Of a stretch of 64,000 nucleotides of DNA, positions 1 through 10,094 are shown one piece after another. The translations under genes and the position numbers were made by a program. The notes beneath the pieces were generated by a model, which had not been told where the DNA came from, did no database searches, and worked only from the letters and a program-made list of their open reading frames with translations. Source of the DNA: Persicaria tinctoria (taxonomy: Eukaryota; Streptophyta; Magnoliopsida; Caryophyllales; Polygonaceae); assembly GCA_037127255.1 (NCBI GenBank), contig JBANSL010000004.1, positions 31,085,967 through 31,149,966 on the forward strand, read 5' to 3'. The number at the start of each line of letters is the position of its first letter. The stretch's first letter is position 1.

Positions 1-213
1 GTGACTTCTTCAGCAGCATCGATGCTCAAGCACTCGAGATGGAGCAAATGAAAGGAAATCGAGATGAAGAAAATGAAAAGTGATGGGCTTCATTAGGTCT
101 GGTCGACTGTCCATATCCTTCGCGAAATCATCAATAGAGAGCACAAATAAGAAAGTTGAGAGAGAGGTTCCATGGGATCGACAATGAGATAGAATGCTCG
201 AAAGGTTAGATAG

Positions 214-268
<55 letters not shown>

Positions 269-598
269 TGTGGTTAGGACTTAGGATCGCCATAAAAAGT
301 GTTGGGTTTTTTTTATAGCCAAAATTCAAATTTCAAACTTAATGGTTAACTGTTTGGGTTCCAGCGGCATATTTATTATCTACCGCTTTTATTTTGGTAA
401 AATTTCAACCAACTATACTGGGCGCTTTTTAGAATTTTATTTAACAGAGATTTTAACATTGTCCAAGAAGTTAAACTAATGTATATAATGTCAATGACAT
501 CTAAATTTTTCAAACTGATGTTATAAATATATTTAACATCATGCGTTTTTCTAACCGATGTAAATGTTGTGATGTCTATTAACAGAATTCTAGTAGTG
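1..598 (-). mobile_element. CACTA (En/Spm) transposon terminus
   Basis: Read on the minus strand from 598, the sequence starts CACTACTAGAATTCTG, the hallmark end of a CACTA transposon. Inward of it are short subterminal motifs of the kind these elements carry: forms of ACATCGGTTAGAAAAA and several TTAACATC or ATGTCA words on both strands between about 430 and 580. The other end and any transposase lie outside the window. To the right of 598 the 3' UTR of element A begins, so the CACTA element interrupts A. The 3-bp target duplication cannot be checked with one end. Confidence 0.75.
219..263. repeat. (AG)n microsatellite
   Basis: About 22 uninterrupted AG dinucleotides inside the CACTA fragment. 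A minus-strand reading frame across it gives a poly-Ser-Leu peptide, which is an artefact of the repeat. Confidence 0.95.
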
Positions 599-1072
599 AT
601 AACAAAATCAATTCCAAGAGGTAGAAGCATTGGAGAGTATTCACACACATGAAACAAGAGCAAAAGGACTAGATGAAGTGCAGTCCCAATAAGGCTAAAA
701 ATGAATCTCACAAGGTTAAATTTTTGTTGGATTTCAGTCATGCTAGGAACTTAGATCATACAAGCTCAATTATGTTCACCTAGATATATTCCACATAAAA
801 ACCATAAGGATGATAAGGCTAAAGCAATTCAAACATGTCATGGGACTTATATGATCATAACTTCAATAAAATTTTAAGGACTCACTTAGCTAGGTGGTTG
901 TTTAGATAATGACATATTTTATGCAAATGCATGATTTTTTTCTTTTCTTTTTCATTTTTTCAAAATTTGTTTTTCTTGAAATAAACTAAGATGCGAAGCA
1001 TTCAAACATGAATGTTATGCAGAATAATTGAAACATGCTCGATATGAAATGTAGCCTACTATGTACATTAAT

Positions 1073-1110
1073 CCCCTCCCCCACACTTGAAACTTTCATT
1101 GTCTCAATGA
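1073..1110 (-). promoter_or_regulatory. Internal polypurine tract with adjacent hairpin (element A)
   Basis: On the minus strand a TCATTGAGACAATGA hairpin is followed by a tract reading AAGTGTGGGGGAGGGG. The same pair occurs in elements B, C and E about 1.4 kb or more upstream of the LTR-adjacent polypurine tract. It is not followed by an LTR start here, so it is an internal tract, not the plus-strand primer next to U3. Confidence 0.6.
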
Positions 1111-1243
1111 AATCAAAACAATAAAAATTAGAAAGAACAAGGGAGGAGAAACTTAAAACTCACGTGCTCACTAGTATGGAGGAGGTGGAGGTGGACAAGA
1201 AAAGAAGAGGGTAAAAAACAAACGAAGAGGAGGTTGCAGGTAG

Positions 1244-1303
1244 AGGCTGCGGGTGCTGCCATTCTAGCACCCTCCCCAATATTGGTCGCGGGTGCGGTTT
1301 CAG
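1244..1303 (-). repeat. Element A GC-rich hairpin module, 3' UTR copy
   Basis: Contains GCTGCGGGTGCTGCC, then a CTCCCCAA spacer, then GTCGCGGGTGCGG. The same arrangement recurs at 2906-2991, 5512-5637 and 8012-8099 of this element. The core folds as CCGC-GGGT-GCGG in the better preserved copies. Confidence 0.7.
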
Positions 1304-1484
1304 TGATGTTGCCCAGATTTGACGTGGTCGCTGCCTTTCCAAAGCGTTGCCTTTCCTACCTTTTTCGTTCTTCCCCCTGAAAGATTAGTCTAACATGGCG
1401 GAAAACAAGTTCCTAAAATTTACGACGGTTCTAATTATTCTAAGAAAAATGAAAAATTAATAGAGAAAAGAAAACTTATAGTCT

Positions 1485-1508
1485 ACTTACCTCGGGTTGC
1501 CTCCCGAG
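1485..1508 (-). promoter_or_regulatory. Post-pol stem-loop abutting a 5' splice-site consensus
   Basis: Minus strand: CTCGGG, loop AGGCAA, CCCGAG, immediately followed by GTAAGT. The same block lies just past the coding region in element B (19729-19752) and in altered form in C and E. In Athila-type elements the region after pol can be expressed from spliced RNA, so a donor here is plausible; that role is inferred. Confidence 0.6.
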
Positions 1509-1550
1509 AAGCGCCTTTGTTTCTTGTCGTTATCTCGATTTAATAGCTCC

Positions 1551-2950
1551 TCACTGATCCTCTTCAGCTGGCTCTTGAAGAGCCATCTCCTCTTCTATGT
1601 CTGTGGAGAATCCATCAAAGTAAATTTTAAGCCTATGACCATTTACCTTGAACACGGCGCCGCTCTTCTCATCTTTGATGTTCACCGCTCCATGTGGGAA
1701 GATATGAACGATGGTGTAAGGGTCTGCCCAACGAGAGCGGAGCTTTCCAGGGAAAAGTGTAAGGCGGGATTGATAGAGAAGGACTTTATCCCCCACCTTG
1801 AAATCTTTCCTCAATATGTGCTTGTCGTGCCAAGCTTTGGTCTTGTCTTTATAGTTGACGGCATTGTCATAAGCATCCCATCTCAATTCCTCCAACTCCT
1901 GAATTTGGAGCTTTTGGAACTCGCCAACTTCTTTGATCCTCATGTTACACTCCTTCCCCACCCAATAGGCCATGTGTTGGAGCTCGAATGGAAGATGACA
2001 CGCTTTTCCATACACCAATCGGTATGGTGACATACCAATTGGGGTCTTCTATGTCATACGATAGGCCCACAATGCATCATCCAATCTCAAACTCCAATCC
2101 CTACGATTAGGGGCAACCGTCTTCTCCAATATTGCTTTGATTTCGCGATTTGAGACATCAGCTTGTCCATTGGTTTGGGGGTGATAAGCGGTGGACACCA
2201 TTTGCGTCACATGGTATTTCTTGAGTAGAGCACTCACCGTTTTATTGCAAAAGTGTGTCCCCCTGTCGCTTATCAATGCTCGTGGCACACCGAATCTAGA
2301 AAAGAGATTCTTCAAGAACCCTGCAACAACTCGTGAATCATCAGTTTTGGTGGCTTTTGCCTCCACCCACTTGGAGACATAATCCACCGCAAGTAATATA
2401 TAAAGGTTCCCAAAGGAGCTAGGGAAAGGCCCCATGAAATTAATTTCTCAAACTTCAAATATTTCACAAAACATTAAATGCATTTGGGGCATTTCATTTC
2501 TACCTGACAAGTTCCCTACTCGTTGGCATCGATCACAAGATTTACAATAAGCATGAGCGTCACAAAAATATGACGCCAAAAGAATCCTGAATCAAGCACT
2601 TTCCTAGCGGTTTTTCGTGGTCCAAAATGACCACCACAAGCATGTGAAAGACAAAACTCAAGGACAGAAAGTACCTCATCGTCGGGAAGACATCGACGAA
2701 TTACTTGATCCGCACAATGCTTCCATAGGAAAGGGTCATCCCACACATAATACCTTGCATCATGATGGATCTTGTCCTTCTTGGCCTTTGGAAAGTTTGG
2801 AGGGAACGCTCCTGTCATGATGAAATTCACAATATCCGCATACCATGGTTTAGGAGTGTGTGCCGCCATCAACGACATCATTGGAGAGTCAAAAGAGTCG
2901 GGAGCAGGGCTGGCCACGGGTGCTACTCCCTGGGCTGCGGGTGCTGCCAT
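1551..2950 (-). pseudogene. Integrase region of element A pol (broken)
   Basis: Three minus-strand blocks form a gypsy integrase. Block 2516-2950 carries the N-terminal zinc-binding region, with SHACGGHFGPRKT as the H-H part. Block 2049-2435 carries the catalytic core: [12 protein letters not shown] holds the first Asp, ISDRGTHF the second, and [16 protein letters not shown] stands where family members normally have NGQAEVSN, so the catalytic Glu is replaced by Asp. Block 1551-2033 is the C-terminal part, starting [17 protein letters not shown], a signature of Athila/Calypso integrases. Stops and frameshifts separate the blocks. A GC-rich module (2906-2991) lies in the linker between RNase H and integrase. 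The product would insert cDNA into the nuclear genome; this copy is dead. Confidence 0.88.
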
Positions 2951-2991
2951 TCCAGAAGTCTCCCCAAAATAGGCCGCGGGTGCGGTTTTCT
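2906..2991 (-). repeat. Element A GC-rich hairpin module, RNase H-IN linker copy
   Basis: GGCTGCGGGTGCTGCC, a CTCCCCAAAATA spacer, then GGCCGCGGGTGCGGTTTTCTG. Layout and spacing match the 3' UTR copy at 1244-1303. It sits exactly between the end of RNase H (LSRL) and the start of integrase (PWYADIVNF). Confidence 0.75.
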
Positions 2992-3520
2992 GAAGAGTCC
3001 GAAATTTGTATTAGGCTTTCGTCATGAAATTGGCCAAGGATGAGGGGGTGTGTTCCCACTCCATTCACATGTAGTAGTCGGCTTAGATGGTCAGCAACAA
3101 GATTCTCGACACCCTTTTTATCTTTGATCTCCACATCGAATTCACTCAAGAGTATTATCCACCGGATCAACCTTGGCTTGGCTTCTTTATTCGTCAAAAG
3201 ATAACGAAGTGCTGCATGGTTAGTGTAAATAATTACCTTAGTGCCAAGTAAGTAGGGTCTGAATTTCTCCAAGGCAAACACCACGGCTAGGAGCTCTTTC
3301 TCCATGGTTGTGTAGTTCCGTTGAGCTCCGTTTATCATCATGGATGCATAGTAAATCACATGCGAAGCTCATTCAATCTTCTGCCCAAGCACAGCTCCTA
3401 CCGCATAGTCACTTGCATCGCACATTAACTCAAACGGCTTGGACCAATCCGGAGCTTGGATGATAGGTGCACTTGTAAGCCTCGTCCTCAACTCATTGAA
3501 TGCCTCCTTACATATTTCAT
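2950..3520 (-). pseudogene. RNase H region of element A pol (broken)
   Basis: The minus-strand block 2889-3359 reads YTTMEKELLAVVFALEKFRPYLLGTKVIIYT in segments, then LVADHLSRL, typical of the RNase H domain joined to plant gypsy reverse transcriptases. The family enzyme removes the RNA strand after minus-strand synthesis. Sequence between 3360 and 3520 continues the RT-RH connection (a [13 protein letters not shown] stretch is visible) but is interrupted by a stop. After LSRL the frame enters the GC-rich module at 2906-2991. Confidence 0.85.
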
Positions 3521-3525
3521 CAAAT

Positions 3526-4274
3526 TCAAATGTTGTCTCCTTCTTCCGATGTTAAAATAATGGTGCGGTAGAAGCCTGTATGACCAAGGAAAGAGCGAAT
3601 TTCTTGCACATTAGTAGGATAAGGCAAGGATTGAATGATATCAATCTTTGCTTTATCAACTTCAATTCCCTTTCGGGAGACAATGTGGCCTAGAACGATT
3701 CCATGTTCAACCATAAAGTGACATTTTTAAGAATTTAGGACTAGATTGATCTCTACATATCTCTTAAGTACCAATGTTAAGTGGTGCAAGCAAGAATCAA
3801 AATCATTTCCATGGACTGTGAAATCATCCATGAAAACCTCTATAAAGTGCTCAATATACTCAGAAAATATGCTTCCCATACACCTTTGGAAAGTACCGGG
3901 TGCGTTAGACAATCCAAATGGCATTCTGCGATATGCAAATGTGCCAAAAGGACATGTAAATGTCGTTTTGTCTTGGTCCTCTGGGGCAATAGCAATATGG
4001 AAATACCCTGAGTAGCCATCTAAGAAACAATAAAAGGAGCGCCCAGCAAGGCGCTCAAGCATTTGGTCAATGAAAGGAAGGGGTAATCAATACATACTCT
4101 CCAGTCGGTTTGGACTCGTGTAGGAACTATCTCACCCTCCTTGTTCTCTACCACTGTGATGCCTCCTTTCTTAGGCACCACTTGTGTTGGACTTACCCAG
4201 TTGCTATTCGAAATGGGGTAAATCATGCTGGCTTGAAGGAGTTTCAACACCTCCTTCTTCACCACCTCTATCAT
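3526..4274 (-). pseudogene. Reverse transcriptase region of element A pol (broken)
   Basis: Blocks 4020-4274, 3727-4062 and 3526-3714 together give a gypsy RT. Visible motifs: WVSPTQVVPKKGG and WRVCIDY at the front, FCFLDGYSGY-like catalytic-Asp region, TFAYRRMPFGLSNAPGTF, the FMDDF box equivalent to YxDD, and GHIVSRKGIEVDKAKI in the thumb. The pieces overlap in different frames, so at least two frameshifts exist. The enzyme would copy element RNA into DNA in virus-like particles; this copy is a pseudogene. Confidence 0.9.
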
Positions 4275-4382
4275 CGGCGGGTTGAGCCTTCTTTGTGGTT
4301 ATCGTGATGGCTTGGCTCCATCCTCTAGCAAAATCCGATGCATACACATGGCAGGACTAATCCCTTTGATGTCCGCTATTGT

Positions 4383-5555
4383 CTACCCCAAGGTTGTCTT
4401 GTTCTCCTTTAGCACCGCAACTAACCTCTCCTCTTGACTTTTGTTGAGCTTGTTAGATATGATGACGGGCAACGTATCACCATCCCCCAAGAATGCGTAC
4501 TTGAGGTGATCCGAAAAAGGTTTGAGCTCAACTTCAGGTGCCTGCAAAATAGAAGGAAAGAGCTTTTCCTTCAGAAGAGTTAGTTCATAAGGTCCCCTAT
4601 TATAGGGGGAAGTATAAGCCGGTTGAGCTATTAGCTCCATCAGAGTCTCCTGCAGGTTAGTAGGAATAGCATAATCAATAGCAAGCTCGTCTAGATGAGG
4701 CTCTAAAACCACCTGCAGATCATCATCATTACTAATCTTAAGCATATCATTAACACATGTCTCTATAACATCAAGAAACCACAAGGAATGATCGTCTGAA
4801 GGAAATTTCATGGCATCAAAAATACTATACTCTACCTTTACACCATCAAATTCCATAGTAAGAGATCCAGCATGAACATCAATTTTCGTTATGGCGGTTT
4901 TTAAGAAAGGCCTACCAAGGAGTATAGGTGCATTAGGAGAGCCGTGTTCCATATCCAAAACGAAAAAGTCAGCAGGAAAGATCAAAGAATCAATCATCAC
5001 AAGAACATCCTCAACAAAGCCTCTAGGATATATATGAGAGTGATCCGCTAGTTGAATCACTACTCTTGTTTCATGCAAAGTACCAAGTCCTAGAGTTTTA
5101 TAGAGAGAGCAAGGTATAACATTGATAGATGCTCCTAAGTCTAACATAGCTCTTTCAAACTTAGTCTCATCTATCGTACAAGGAATGGTGAACATACCTG
5201 GATCGCTACACTTCTCGGGCAATCGGTGTCGAAACATAGCGGATACATGCTCACTCACCTGTACTTTTTGCTTGCCCTTCAACTTTTGGTTCCTCTTTAT
5301 CGTGCACAGTTCCTTCAAAAACATAGCGTATCGAGGAATACTTTTAATGAGCTTGAGAAGGGGGATATTTACCTCACATTTGCTAAATGCTTCAAAGATC
5401 TCTTTGTCTCTCTCCGGTCTTCTAACTTCCTTCAAAGCATCCGGGAAGGGCGGAATAGGTTGATAGAGGCTGAGATGTGGAGTTTTGGATGAAGATTCAT
5501 CACAGGACAAATGGCCGCAGGTGCTGCCTTCATTGGCTGTGGGTGCTGCCTTCAT
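4383..5555 (-). pseudogene. Aspartic protease and PR-RT linker of element A
   Basis: An open stretch of 390 codons. Residues about 121-150 hold FTIPC and AMLDLGASINVIPCSLY, the retropepsin active-site region (DLGAS at 139-143) in the form usual for Athila/Calypso elements. About 60 residues on, FFVLDMEHGSPNAPILLGRP is the second conserved block of the fold. The C-terminal half runs toward RT and ends in a stop. The first residues come from the GC-rich module at 5512-5637, so the apparent start is not native. The family enzyme cleaves the gag-pol polyprotein. This is the longest surviving open frame in A. Confidence 0.88.
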
Positions 5556-5637
5556 TGGCCGCGGGTGCGACTATTCCAGACTCACCCCCAGAATTGGCCG
5601 CGGGTGCGGTTTTTGTGGCCGCTGGCGCGGTTTTCTG
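5512..5637 (-). repeat. Element A GC-rich hairpin module, gag-PR linker copy
   Basis: Expanded copy with repeated GGCCGCGGGTGC and GGCTGTGGGTGCTGCC words. It ends GGCCGCTGGCGCGGTTTTCTGG, nearly the same tail as the LTR copy at 8012-8099. It translates to Ala/Pro/Thr-rich low-complexity peptide between gag and protease, so an in-frame insertion there may be tolerated. Confidence 0.75.
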
Positions 5638-5639
5638 GT

Positions 5640-6990
5640 GACGTCCTTCCATCTCGGATTTCTCCTCATCCTCGACCTGGGAACCTCCATCCTTCTTGTT
5701 TTCATCCTCTTTTCCACTCAGAGGAGTGTCAAACATTCCTTGCCACTCCTAAGGGTGATGGCGCTGACGTTCTCCTTTGGGTTCACCACCGTTTGCGACG
5801 GTAGCTTCCCAGAGTCTCGAGCTTTTAGTTCGCCCACCGTTTGAGCCAATTGGCTCACATGTTGCTCTGTTGCCTTCAAGGCTTGTGCCAGTTAAGTATT
5901 GTATTCTAGGATATCTTTGAGAGTATCCTCAATGGATGAGCCTCCTTGTTGAGGAACCTTCTGTCGGTTATCAAACTATTGTCTGTATTGGGGTCCTTCT
6001 TGCTGATTGAAAGGAGGTTGTTGTTGATTGTTCCTCATATCATAGCCCTATTGGTAACTTGCATTATAGTTATTGGAATTGAAATTGTTAGCAAAATTAC
6101 CATACCTTTTCCCTCATTGAACAAAATCTCCCATTGCATTCAACTCCAATTCTTGCTCCTACAACATGGGACAAGCATCCATGGGATGACTTGGGTCAGA
6201 ACAGAGCCCACACGCCTTAAGTTGTTGTGGGGTTCCTTTAAACATCATCCGTTTCATCATCTCCTTCATCTCCGCCATATCGCTCTGCAGAGTAGAGTTT
6301 GAGTCAATTGCTAGCACCCCACGCGCATCTCCGCTTTTGCTGAATTGTCTAGATCTCTAAGAAAGCTCTGAAAACACCTCCCAAGCAGCATTGGGTGTTT
6401 TTTTTCAGGATATTGCCTCCACAGGCAGAATTCACCGTCTTGCGCTCTTCGTCAAGCAACCCATTGAATAGAAAAAGCACCAAATCTTTCTTTGAAAACC
6501 CATGGTAAGGGCAGCTAGAGCAAAGCTTTTTGAAATGCTCAAAGTACTCATATATGGTTTTTGTAGCCTGTTGTTCGATGCTGTTGATATCCTTTTTTCA
6601 TGCTATTTAGCTTTATTGCAGGAAAGTACTTATCCAGAAAGAGACGCTTCAATGCAGTCCATGTGGTTACACTACCTGGGGGCAAATAGTAGAACCACTC
6701 ATTAGCGGTATCCTTGAGCGAGAATGGGAATGCCCTCAATTTGATTTGCTCCTCCGTGACATTGCTTGGCTTCATTCCCACCACGACATTATGAAATTCC
6801 GACAAGTGCTTGTTGGGGTCCTCACCACTCAACCTATGAAATTTGGGTACTGAGATGGATCACCCCGGATTTCAGCTCAAAATTCACACCTTCCCCAAGT
6901 TTGGGGAATTGCACCGCCAATGGTTGTTGGGCCAAGCCCGGTGTTGTAAGCTCCTTAAGAGTCCGGTCCTTGGTCGAAAGATAGCTCGAG
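5640..6990 (-). pseudogene. gag of element A (broken)
   Basis: The minus-strand block 6548-6832 holds a Retrotrans_gag domain: NEWFYYLPPGSVTTWTALK followed by FLDKYFPA. Further along, 6165-6218 on the minus strand encodes CGLCSDPSHPMDAC, a CX2CX4HX4C zinc knuckle that would bind genomic RNA. Many stops and frame changes lie between and around the blocks. The 5740-5850 stretch is the gag-PR linker. Gag forms the virus-like particle in the cytoplasm; here only fragments survive. Confidence 0.8.
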
Positions 6991-7143
6991 AAAACGATCA
7001 TGAGCTTCTCGTCTCAATCTAGAGAGGGTCCTCTCGATTTCCGAATCCAAAGACAATAAAGATGAGTTAGTAGAATGAGTGCGGACCATAGACGTGGTCC
7101 AGACCAAAGTTAGTAATCAAACACACAAAGTGAACAATAATAG

Positions 7144-7162
7144 TTCCCCGACAACGACGCCA
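7144..7162 (-). other. Primer-binding site, tRNA-Asp type (element A)
   Basis: Minus strand reads TGGCGTCGTTGTCGGGGAA, two transitions away from TGGCGCCGTTGCCGGGGAA in element B, which is complementary to the 3' end of plant tRNA-Asp. It starts about five bases inside the 5' LTR end, as expected. Confidence 0.85.
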
Positions 7163-7167
7163 AATTT

Positions 7168-8399
7168 TCACAGGACAAAATCGTCGGATTCATATCAAAA
7201 GAATATCCAAACTAACCAACTAGTATATCTAGTAAGTCCGGAGTCGATCCACAAGGAACTACCGTTACTGTAAGCTTTATAATCACCAACAAGAGTAAAG
7301 AAGGGGGGTTGTAGAGATGTAAAGATGAAAAGAACTCAAGAAGTGAATAATGGTGATGGTTGTAAACAATGATGAATGAGATGTTTCACTTACGATTCTT
7401 AGCTTTCGTTCGTCTCCTTGATCATTGTTCTTCCTTCTAGTTGTATCTTTTCTATATCCACTCTTATCTTGATTTAAATAGATTATTAGTCCTATGAGTC
7501 CTAATAATCCCGTATTCCTAGGCAATCTTAACACGGATTAAGGTTTAATCCTAGGAATAGCACTAAGTCTCAAGATATATAAAGCTTATAAGCAATATTA
7601 ATTCCTTATAGAACTAACATTTAACCTATAGTCAATTCCTTATACAATCAAGCTTTTCTCTGAGATCTACTCAATTGTATTCGCTACTTTGGATTAAGTT
7701 TCACAAACGTATGAATCAAAACCCTAGAATTGATGCAATTCTAACGAGGTCGCGAATCAAGATAGAATCAACACCACAAGCAATAAAAGCACAAAGGAAT
7801 AAGTCTTTAAATACGATGAGTTTAGTTGCTCATGCTTCTAAAATGTCACTTCTCAATTCTTCCAAGGATAAAAGATAACCTAAAATCATCTAAAATAAGT
7901 CTTTAAATACCTAAGAATACCGTCATAAAAATCTAGAAAGTATTTCCCAAAGATAAGCCCAACTTAGGAAAGATGTAAAATCCGCGTTGAATCGGCCCAG
8001 AAAATCCGCGACCAGGCCGCGGTCAGGCCGCGGGTGCTGCCCAGAATTGTTGCTCTACTGTGATGACAGTGGCTGCGGCCGCGGGTGCGGTTTTCTGGCT
8101 TCCCTTGTTCCTCTGGCCGCGGTTGCTGTTTTGGCTCTTGTATGCCCTTTGCTTCTTCTTTGTGCATTCCAACTTGGCTTCTCTAGCTCGTTCTTGCCTC
8201 CATATGATCCATATGACTCTCATGAACGACCTCCTCCCTTCTTCGAATCCAAAATCTGCAATTACGCACTAAACTTTGTGTAGATTCCGAACTTAAGCAC
8301 CAAATGAGCAAACAAGTAAACTTACCCTTTAAAATGCAATATATACATCTAAATGACCCTAAAATTACTCTATAATGCCTATCTAAATATGTATTATCA
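7168..8399 (-). repeat. 5' LTR of element A
   Basis: On the minus strand the LTR begins TGATAATACATATTTAG at 8399 and ends next to the PBS around 7168, about 1.23 kb. Its start resembles those of B and C, including a shared AGGCATTATA word. The partner LTR is not in the window, so the inner boundary rests on the PBS. It contains one GC-rich module (8012-8099) and an extra GGCCGCGGTTGC at about 8114. Confidence 0.75.
8012..8099 (-). repeat. Element A GC-rich hairpin module, LTR copy
   Basis: Contains GGCCGCGGGTGCTGCCCAG and GGCCGCGGGTGCGGTTTTCTGG, the same two half-modules as the internal copies, with a different spacer. Confidence 0.75.
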
Positions 8400-9198
8400 C
8401 CAGCCGCGGTTGTGGTCGGCCTTTTGGAAGTGTTAACATTAGGATGCTTAGGAAGTTTTGCAGGTTCCTTGTTTCAACATAGAAACTAAAAATTACAACG
8501 GAGGCAACATGATTAGAGCCTAAACTTGCTTTCTTCTTTTTGGCGTTCACGGGGAATTGTTGCCGCTCCCACCATCTGGTGGTATGATGAGCAGGTGGAA
8601 ACGCGAGCTTCCCATGTACATAAAAACTATGGCGGCCCCTGTTCGGGCGTTGTGGGATTACACAAAGTGGTTCCACCCTTGTCCGAACCAGAGAGTGTAG
8701 TCGTTATCACACTCTACCCTGACACCAAAACTTAGACGACTTTTGTTGATTAGCGTTAATCTTTCGAAAGCCACCGACACGTACTCCTCCTCACATCCGG
8801 ACGGTAAAAGCCGCGATTACAAAGTTTACCCCTTAGTTGTTTTACTCAAACTTTGACATTTCGTGTGAAAGGGAACTTACCATCCTCTGTGTCTACGATA
8901 CTTCTCCGATGATTCAATAGAACGACCATGGTCCATTTCCTGTCGCCATTATTTTGTCCTTCTTCTTTAGGGTGCCCCTTTTTTTGGGTCTTTTGGAGTG
9001 AATTTATAGCCGAGTGGTTTGGTCCTTCAGTAAGGGGTCTTTTCATGGCTTGCCTTTTCCCAAGGAGGGACTTTTGATGTTATGTCTTTTACGTAAGCTT
9101 GAATTCCCCATGCCTCGGGAATGAAAAAAAATCGTGAGTGCGCTTTTTGATGCATGATTTGACCGGGATTTCAATTAACTAAGAAATTAGAAGCACAT
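8400..9198 (-). other. Unassigned segment between A and E; possible 5' fragment of a gene
   Basis: No transposon ends recognised. On the minus strand there is a TATA-like GGCTATAAATTC near 9003-9014. Downstream, near 8941, is ATGGACCATGG, which opens a short frame running into GATGGTAAGT at about 8879-8888, a good 5' splice-site consensus. Further on, 8383-8676 has an open frame with a WWERQQFPVNAKKKK stretch; just before it, in another frame, ECDNDYTLWFGQGW can be read. This would fit a promoter, a short first exon, an intron and part of a second exon cut off by element A. Plant mobile domain proteins have a WW-containing region of this sort, but I cannot support that family from this alone. 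Confidence 0.3.
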
Positions 9199-9640
9199 TG
9201 ATAGGACACATTTATATGGTCATAATAGGTTGCATTTACCTTAGTTAACATGCATTTCATGCATGGTTTAAGTACAATTTCCATATTTACTATCTATGTT
9301 GGTGGAGTCGAAATCTACACGCTTTTATTGATTATTTTAGGTAATCGTGGATCCGATGATGAGACATGGTTTGATGACGCAATGGATGAGATTGTCTAGT
9401 TGATCGAAGAAGCTTACATGAAGATCTAAAAAGGTCCTGAGAAGAAGAAGCGAGCCTAAACAAGGAACAAGTATGCATACGTTATCGCCAGACATGCTGA
9501 ACTTGTTTTGCACTTTCTGAAGGCGTTGGTTGTCCGATTGACAATTATGACCATGTGTTGGAAAGCGCTTTCATATAGCTACAACTTTTATGTTGATGTC
9601 GAGAGCTGATTCGACCAGCATAAAACGTCACTGACAGATG
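9199..9640 (+). repeat. 5' LTR of element E, truncated
   Basis: Starts TGATAGGACACATTTATATGG. The first 340 bp align with 30825-31169. Further in, CATGTGTTGGAAAGCGCTTT matches a block of the B LTR (CATGCGTTGGAAAGCTCTTT), showing kinship between E and B. The 3' end is missing and joined to post-pol sequence near 9640-9655. Confidence 0.7.
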
Positions 9641-9835
9641 TAGCGATCACCGCATCCCGAGGTGAGTTTTCTAATTTAGTTATTTCAATTCCTAGTTAGC
9701 TAGTTTTCTTTTCAATAAATTAGGTTTTCCATTAGGCATTAGATAGTTTCTTTTATTTTTTGGATAGACAAAGCTTTTAGGAAAGGTCGCACAAAAAGGG
9801 AGTTGCATTAGATGTCTGAAAAAATAGACAGCTAC

Positions 9836-9888
9836 TGCATAGTGTAGCGGGCGTCGCCATAGGCAGCGGCGGCTGCTCCACGAGCCTG
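9836..9888 (+). repeat. Element E GC-rich hairpin module
   Basis: TGCATAGTGTAGCGGGCGTCGCC followed by GCAGCGGCGGCTGC, which folds as GCAGC-GGCG-GCTGC. It lies in the same post-pol place as the modules of A (1244-1303), B (19918-20035) and C (40783-40850). The TGCATAG lead-in resembles the C copy at 42148-42203. Confidence 0.55.
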
Positions 9889-10055
9889 CAACAAAAGAAT
9901 CATGTAGCTTATATGCCTGCTATTTGTTCATGGGTCTACTGTTCCACCACATTTTGAATATTTTATATGCCTGCTATTTGTTCATGGGTCTACTGCTATT
10001 TGTTCATGGGCCTGCTATTTGTTCATGTAGCTTATTATTTTTATTGTCTTTTTTG

Positions 10056-10094
10056 TTTCATTGAGGACAATGAAAGGCTTAAGTGTGGGGGAGG
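10056..10094 (+). promoter_or_regulatory. Internal polypurine tract with hairpin (element E)
   Basis: TTTCATTG-AGGA-CAATGAAA hairpin followed by TTAAGTGTGGGGGAGG, the same arrangement as in A, B and C. No LTR start follows. Confidence 0.6.

Larger units (their letters stand above)
599..8399 (-). mobile_element. Element A: decayed autonomous Athila/Calypso-like Ty3-gypsy retrotransposon
   Basis: Minus-strand order from right to left: 5' LTR (about 7168-8399), tRNA-Asp-type PBS (7144-7162), gag with CCHC knuckle, aspartic protease, reverse transcriptase, RNase H, integrase, a stem-loop with splice-donor consensus, an internal polypurine tract, and a 3' UTR that runs into a CACTA insertion at 598. 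The 3' LTR is not in the window. The gag-pol order and the tRNA-Asp primer are typical of the Athila/Calypso branch of plant Ty3-gypsy elements. The coding region is broken by many stops and frameshifts, so this copy cannot encode its own machinery. The 600-1070 stretch matches the 3' UTR of element B by eye (shared 'gaaatccaaca' and 'gccttat' blocks). Confidence 0.9.

Noticed and set aside
1073..1090. LTR-adjacent polypurine tract of A, with the 3' LTR to its left
   Set aside because: Sequence left of it does not match the A LTR start (TGATAATAC) and matches the 3' UTR of B instead. It is the internal tract.
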